A stretch of 64,000 nt of DNA from positions 1 to 64,000 of the forward strand of contig UBUL01000026.1 of the NCBI GenBank assembly GCA_900468625.1, read 5' to 3'. The notes under the pieces were generated by a model. The model ran no database searches, was not told where the DNA came from, and saw nothing but the letters and a program-made list of their open reading frames with translations. Made by a program: the position numbers and the translations under genes. The DNA comes from Hyphomicrobiales bacterium (GTDB taxonomy: Bacteria > Pseudomonadota > Alphaproteobacteria > Rhizobiales > Rhizobiaceae). Shown piece by piece: positions 60,932-64,000 of the stretch; the stretch's first letter is position 1; the number at the start of each line of letters is the position of its first letter.

Positions 60932-62151
60932 TATGCCTTGCCTCCGCGATAGACGACTGTCGCTGTCGCAATGGCTGCAATACCTTCGCGGCGGCCGACG
61001 AAGCCGATTTTCTCGTTGGTCGTTGCCTTGACCGAGCAGCGATCGATGCTGATGCCCAGAAATTCGGAAAGCTTGGCGCGCATGATATCGCGATGCGGCC
61101 CGATTTTCGGCGCTTCGGCGATCAGCGAGACATCCGCATTCATGATGGTACCGCCGCGCTCGCGCACGATCTTTGCCGCGTGCTCGATGAAGATTCGGGA
61201 AGGCGCACCCTTCCATTGCGGATCGGAGGGCGGAAAATGGTCGCCGATATCGCCGGCGCCGCATGTGGCGAGCAGGGCATCCGTCAGGGCATGCAGGGCG
61301 ACATCGGCATCGGAGTGCCCCTTCAGCTTTTGGTCATGCGGAATGAACACGCCGCAAAGGGTAACGCCGTTGCCGGGCTCCAGCTGATGCACGTCATAGC
61401 CGTTGCCGGTGCGCACGTCGGGCAACAGCCCCGCGCCGAGCTTTTCCTCCGCCATGGCAATGTCCCTCTTGATTGTCAGTTTCACATTGTCGGCGCTGCC
61501 GGTCACCAATGTCACCGGCAGGTTACACCATTCCGCAATCGCCGCGTCGTCGGTGAAATCGTTTTTGCCGCCGGCCTCCGCTTTCTCATGGGCGGCGAGA
61601 ATATCGGCGAGGCGGAAGGATTGCGGTGTCTGCGCGGCGTGGAGCCCGGCGCGAGAGACAGTTTCGACCACCAGCCCGCTTGCGTCACCGCGCTTCAGCG
61701 TGTCGGTGACTGGCATGGCTGGCAGCACGGCCGGCGCGCCGGCTGCAAGGGCTGCCGTGACGCGATCCAGCAGATCATGGTCGAAGAACGGGCGCACGGC
61801 ATCGTGGATCATCACATGCGTCACGCCGCTGTCCTTCAGCGCGCGCAACCCGGCAAGCACGGATTGCTGGCGTGTCGTTCCGCCGAAGGCGATCTCGACC
61901 GCAGGCGATCCGGCAACCTGTTCCAACGCCGCTCGAAACAGCTTCTCATCGTCGCGATGGATGACGACGACGATCTTCGACGCCTGCGGCCATGTCACGA
62001 ATCTTTCAAGCGTATGCGCAATAACCGCTCTGCCGCCGATCGGGCGATATTGCTTGGGGCCTTCTTCGGGAGAACCTGCCCGTTCGCCGCGTCCGGCGGC
62101 AACGATCACGATTCCCACCGGCAGCGGTTGCTTTGAATGCATTTGCGTCAT
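60931..62151 (-). CDS. ispDF: Bifunctional IspD/IspF of the MEP isoprenoid pathway
   Basis: A natural fusion of two MEP-pathway enzymes. Residues 1 to about 230 are IspD (MEP cytidylyltransferase) with VIVAAGRGERAGSPEEGPKQ and VMIHDAVRPFFDHDLLDRV; residues from about 245 are IspF (MECDP synthase) with GNGYDVHQL, GHSDADVALHALTDALL and DHFPPSDPQWKGAPSR. The fusion is common in alphaproteobacteria; IspE lies elsewhere. ATG 62151 was chosen; ATG 62142 is an alternative. The 406 residues fit the family. Confidence 0.96.
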   Translation of the reverse strand: MTQMHSKQPLPVGIVIVAAGRGERAGSPEEGPKQYRPIGGRAVIAHTLERFVTWPQASKIVVVIHRDDEKLFRAALEQVAGSPAVEIAFGGTTRQQSVLAGLRALKDSGVTHVMIHDAVRPFFDHDLLDRVTAALAAGAPAVLPAMPVTDTLKRGDASGLVVETVSRAGLHAAQTPQSFRLADILAAHEKAEAGGKNDFTDDAAIAEWCNLPVTLVTGSADNVKLTIKRDIAMAEEKLGAGLLPDVRTGNGYDVHQLEPGNGVTLCGVFIPHDQKLKGHSDADVALHALTDALLATCGAGDIGDHFPPSDPQWKGAPSRIFIEHAAKIVRERGGTIMNADVSLIAEAPKIGPHRDIMRAKLSEFLGISIDRCSVKATTNEKIGFVGRREGIAAIATATVVYRGGKA

Positions 62152-62371
62152 AAACCCCCGAAAGATGAAAGGCCCGGTCTCCGGCATGGCTTTGAAAGCG
62201 CAAGGCTTCCTTTGAACAAGCACATGCTAAATGGATCGGCAAAACGGGATCCTGCTTCAGCAGGGTCTATCGCCTCAATTAGGAACTTTCCAGCATTTGC
62301 CTAAAAAATATCGGAGCTCTCCGAAACCTCTTGGCAAACTTTCAAAGCGTGTCTAAAAATAGTGCAGATGT

Positions 62372-63400
62372 ATGGTGTGCCCGAAAGATAATCATTTGCT
62401 TTCTTCAAAGCTCGCAGCTCCATTTTCCATCGGTTCCGTGTCTGTCCGAAATCGCGTGATCTTGGCACCGATGTCGGGCGTGACCGATCTGCCTTTCCGG
62501 CAGCTTGCCTTGCGCTATGGCGCTGGTCTGGTCGTGACGGAAATGGTCGCCAGTCGTGAACTCGTGCAGGACACGGCCGAATCCTGGGCGCGTCTGAAGA
62601 GCGCCGGTTTGAAGCCGCATATGGTTCAGCTTGCCGGCCGCGAAGCGCATTGGATGGCCGAGGCGGCCAAGATCGCTGCCGACAACGGCGCCGATATAAT
62701 CGATATCAATATGGGATGCCCGGCCAAGAAGGTGATCGGCGGTTATTCCGGCTCGGCGCTGATGCGCGACCCGGATCATGCGCTGACATTGATCGAGGCG
62801 ACGGTCGGTGCCGTGAACATCCCTGTCACGCTCAAGATGCGGCTCGGCTGGGACGAAAATTCCATCAACGCGCCCGATATCGCGCGCCGGGCCGAAGAAG
62901 CCGGCATCCAGCTCGTCACCATCCACGGCCGGACGCGTATGCAATTTTACGAGGGCAGGGCGGATTGGAATGCGATCCGCGCGGTGCGCGATGCCGTTTC
63001 CATCCCGCTTGTCGCCAATGGCGATGTCGAAACGATGCAAGACGCGCAGGAAATCCTGCGGCGCTCCGGTGCCGACGCAGTCATGATCGGCCGGGGCTGC
63101 CAGGGCCGTCCGTGGCATGCTGGCGTGCTGGCCGGCCATCGCGAGCCAAAGCGTCAGGAGATGGTCGAGATTGCTCTCGAACACTACCGGATGATGTTGG
63201 AATTCTACGGTGAAGCGGTCGGCATTCGTCACGCCCGCAAGCATCTGGCCTGGTATCTCGATCGCTATGCAGGAGCGACGACGGGTGCCGAGAAGGCGAA
63301 AATCATGACCTCGAAAGACAGCGGCGAGGTGGCCGCATCCTTCCATGCCGCGCTGCAGGCAGGCGCCGATCTTGCTCAATGCGTCCAGGAGGCTGCATGA
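62372..63400 (+). CDS. dusB: tRNA dihydrouridine synthase DusB
   Basis: DusB reduces uridines in the D loop of tRNA using FMN and NADPH. The 342-residue protein has APMSGVTDLPFRQLALRYG, the catalytic Cys in DINMGCPAKKVIGGYSGSAL, TIHGRTRMQFYEG and VMIGRGCQGRPW. Rhizobial members were called NifR3 because the gene precedes ntrBC. The start, ATG 62372, is not preceded by a clear ribosome binding site, so a start slightly downstream is possible. Its stop overlaps the ntrB start as ATGA. Confidence 0.93.
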   Translation: MVCPKDNHLLSSKLAAPFSIGSVSVRNRVILAPMSGVTDLPFRQLALRYGAGLVVTEMVASRELVQDTAESWARLKSAGLKPHMVQLAGREAHWMAEAAKIAADNGADIIDINMGCPAKKVIGGYSGSALMRDPDHALTLIEATVGAVNIPVTLKMRLGWDENSINAPDIARRAEEAGIQLVTIHGRTRMQFYEGRADWNAIRAVRDAVSIPLVANGDVETMQDAQEILRRSGADAVMIGRGCQGRPWHAGVLAGHREPKRQEMVEIALEHYRMMLEFYGEAVGIRHARKHLAWYLDRYAGATTGAEKAKIMTSKDSGEVAASFHAALQAGADLAQCVQEAA

Positions 63401-64000
63401 CTTCGAAATCCAGCTCCGGAGCCGGGGACAACATGGCCAATTCCAACTCTGTCGCCATGGCCGTTCTCAACGCCATCCAGAACCCCGTGGTCATGGTCGA
63501 CGAGGCGGGCTTGATCGCCTTTGCCAACTGGGAGGCGGAAGCCTTCTTCGGAGCGAGCGCCGCGCATCTGTCGCGCTACAAGATTTCGACCTTTATCCCC
63601 TTCGGCAGCCCGCTCTTGGCTCTGATCGACCAGGTGCGCGAGCGCCGTGCGCCGGTTAACGAATACCGCGTCGATCTGAGTTCTCCGCGCCTGGGGCAAG
63701 ACAAGCTCGTGGATATCTACGTCGCGCCGGTTTCAAGCGATCCCGGCTCGGTGGTGGTGGTGTTCCAGGAGCGCTCGATGGCGGACAAGATCGATCGGCA
63801 GCTGACGCATCGCGCCGCGGCTCGCTCGGTCACCGGCCTTGCCTCGATGCTGGCACACGAAATCAAGAATCCGCTCTCGGGCATCCGAGGGGCCGCGCAG
63901 CTGCTCGAACAATCGGTTGAAGATGACGATCGTGCCCTGACACGTCTCATCTGCGACGAAACCGACCGTATCGTTTCGCTAGTCGACCGTATGGAGGTTT
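63397..64000 (+). CDS. ntrB: Nitrogen regulation sensor kinase NtrB (3' part outside the window)
   Basis: The gene is truncated by the window edge; about 201 codons are present. A PAS-like domain (VVMVDEAGLIAFANWEAEAF) is followed by the phosphoacceptor H-box LAHEIKNPLSGIRGAAQLL. NtrB with PII controls phosphorylation of NtrC and so the response to nitrogen limitation. The kinase ATP-binding domain lies beyond 64000. Overlap with dusB as ATGA suggests coupling; ntrC is expected downstream. Confidence 0.95.
   Translation, partial: MTSKSSSGAGDNMANSNSVAMAVLNAIQNPVVMVDEAGLIAFANWEAEAFFGASAAHLSRYKISTFIPFGSPLLALIDQVRERRAPVNEYRVDLSSPRLGQDKLVDIYVAPVSSDPGSVVVVFQERSMADKIDRQLTHRAAARSVTGLASMLAHEIKNPLSGIRGAAQLLEQSVEDDDRALTRLICDETDRIVSLVDRMEV

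Overview
The window is a gene-dense, roughly 60% GC stretch of chromosome from an alphaproteobacterium of the order Rhizobiales, most likely Rhizobium sensu lato. The evidence is the general amino acid transporter aapJQMP next to metC, an IspDF fusion, LpxI instead of LpxH, a pyruvate dehydrogenase E1-beta with its own lipoyl domain, NDUFS4- and NDUFS6-like complex I accessory proteins, EipB, an alphaproteobacterial GTTC-N7-GTTC SOS box, and dusB next to ntrB. Nearly all genes are core housekeeping genes. I see no prophage, no intact insertion sequence, no CRISPR array and no rRNA.

Layout. 1-5.4 kb: a lipoprotein, glyoxalase I, a double cold-shock-domain protein, a DUF192 protein, tRNA-Pro(TGG), an NDUFS4-like protein, tRNA-Arg(TCT) followed by a possible mobile-element scar, and a divergent LysE-type exporter/Lrp-type regulator pair. 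5.4-15.8 kb: the aapJQMP operon (minus strand), metC, a flavin monooxygenase, a CHCC zinc-finger protein, a hydrolase, a crotonase-fold protein, cysE and a DUF3126 protein. 16-23.9 kb: phasin, clpS-clpA, a minus-strand set (RidA, glycerophosphodiesterase, FemAB-like protein, HIT protein) and eipB. 24-28.5 kb: a compact four-gene module of TelA, a lipoprotein that joins a periplasmic-binding fold to a von Willebrand A domain, an XpaC-like membrane protein, and a Tat-exported binding-fold protein. This is the least understood system in the window. 28.7-42.6 kb: the translation and envelope supercluster rpsB-tsf-pyrH-frr-uppS-cdsA-rseP-bamA-lpxD-fabZ-lpxA-lpxI-lpxB. 42.6-51.4 kb: gltA, comEC-like, lexA, a VOC protein, kdsA, eno and an FtsB-like protein. 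51.6-59.2 kb: pdhA-pdhB-pdhC, an SGNH hydrolase, lpdA, two small GlsB/YeaQ membrane proteins and lipA. 59.4-64 kb: a small P-loop kinase, a COQ10/RatA-like protein, pncC, ispDF, dusB and the 5' part of ntrB.

How they work together. The 28.7-42.6 kb block couples ribosome function (S2, EF-Ts, UMP kinase, RRF) to undecaprenyl and CDP-lipid supply, outer-membrane protein assembly and lipid A synthesis, with many start/stop overlaps that suggest translational coupling. The 51.6-59.2 kb block makes the whole pyruvate dehydrogenase complex and the lipoyl synthase that supplies its cofactor. metC and cysE serve sulfur amino acid metabolism, and AapJQMP imports amino acids.

The points most worth a second look are the TelA/VWA/XpaC/binding-protein module; an RseP protease with three tandem PDZ repeats of exactly 90 residues; a crotonase lacking both canonical catalytic glutamates; near-identical lipoyl domains on E1-beta and E2; a dispersed intergenic repeat whose larger copy carries a 21-bp tandem duplication; and several perfect palindromes in promoter regions. 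All functional calls come from reading the translated sequence against remembered family features. No database search was possible.
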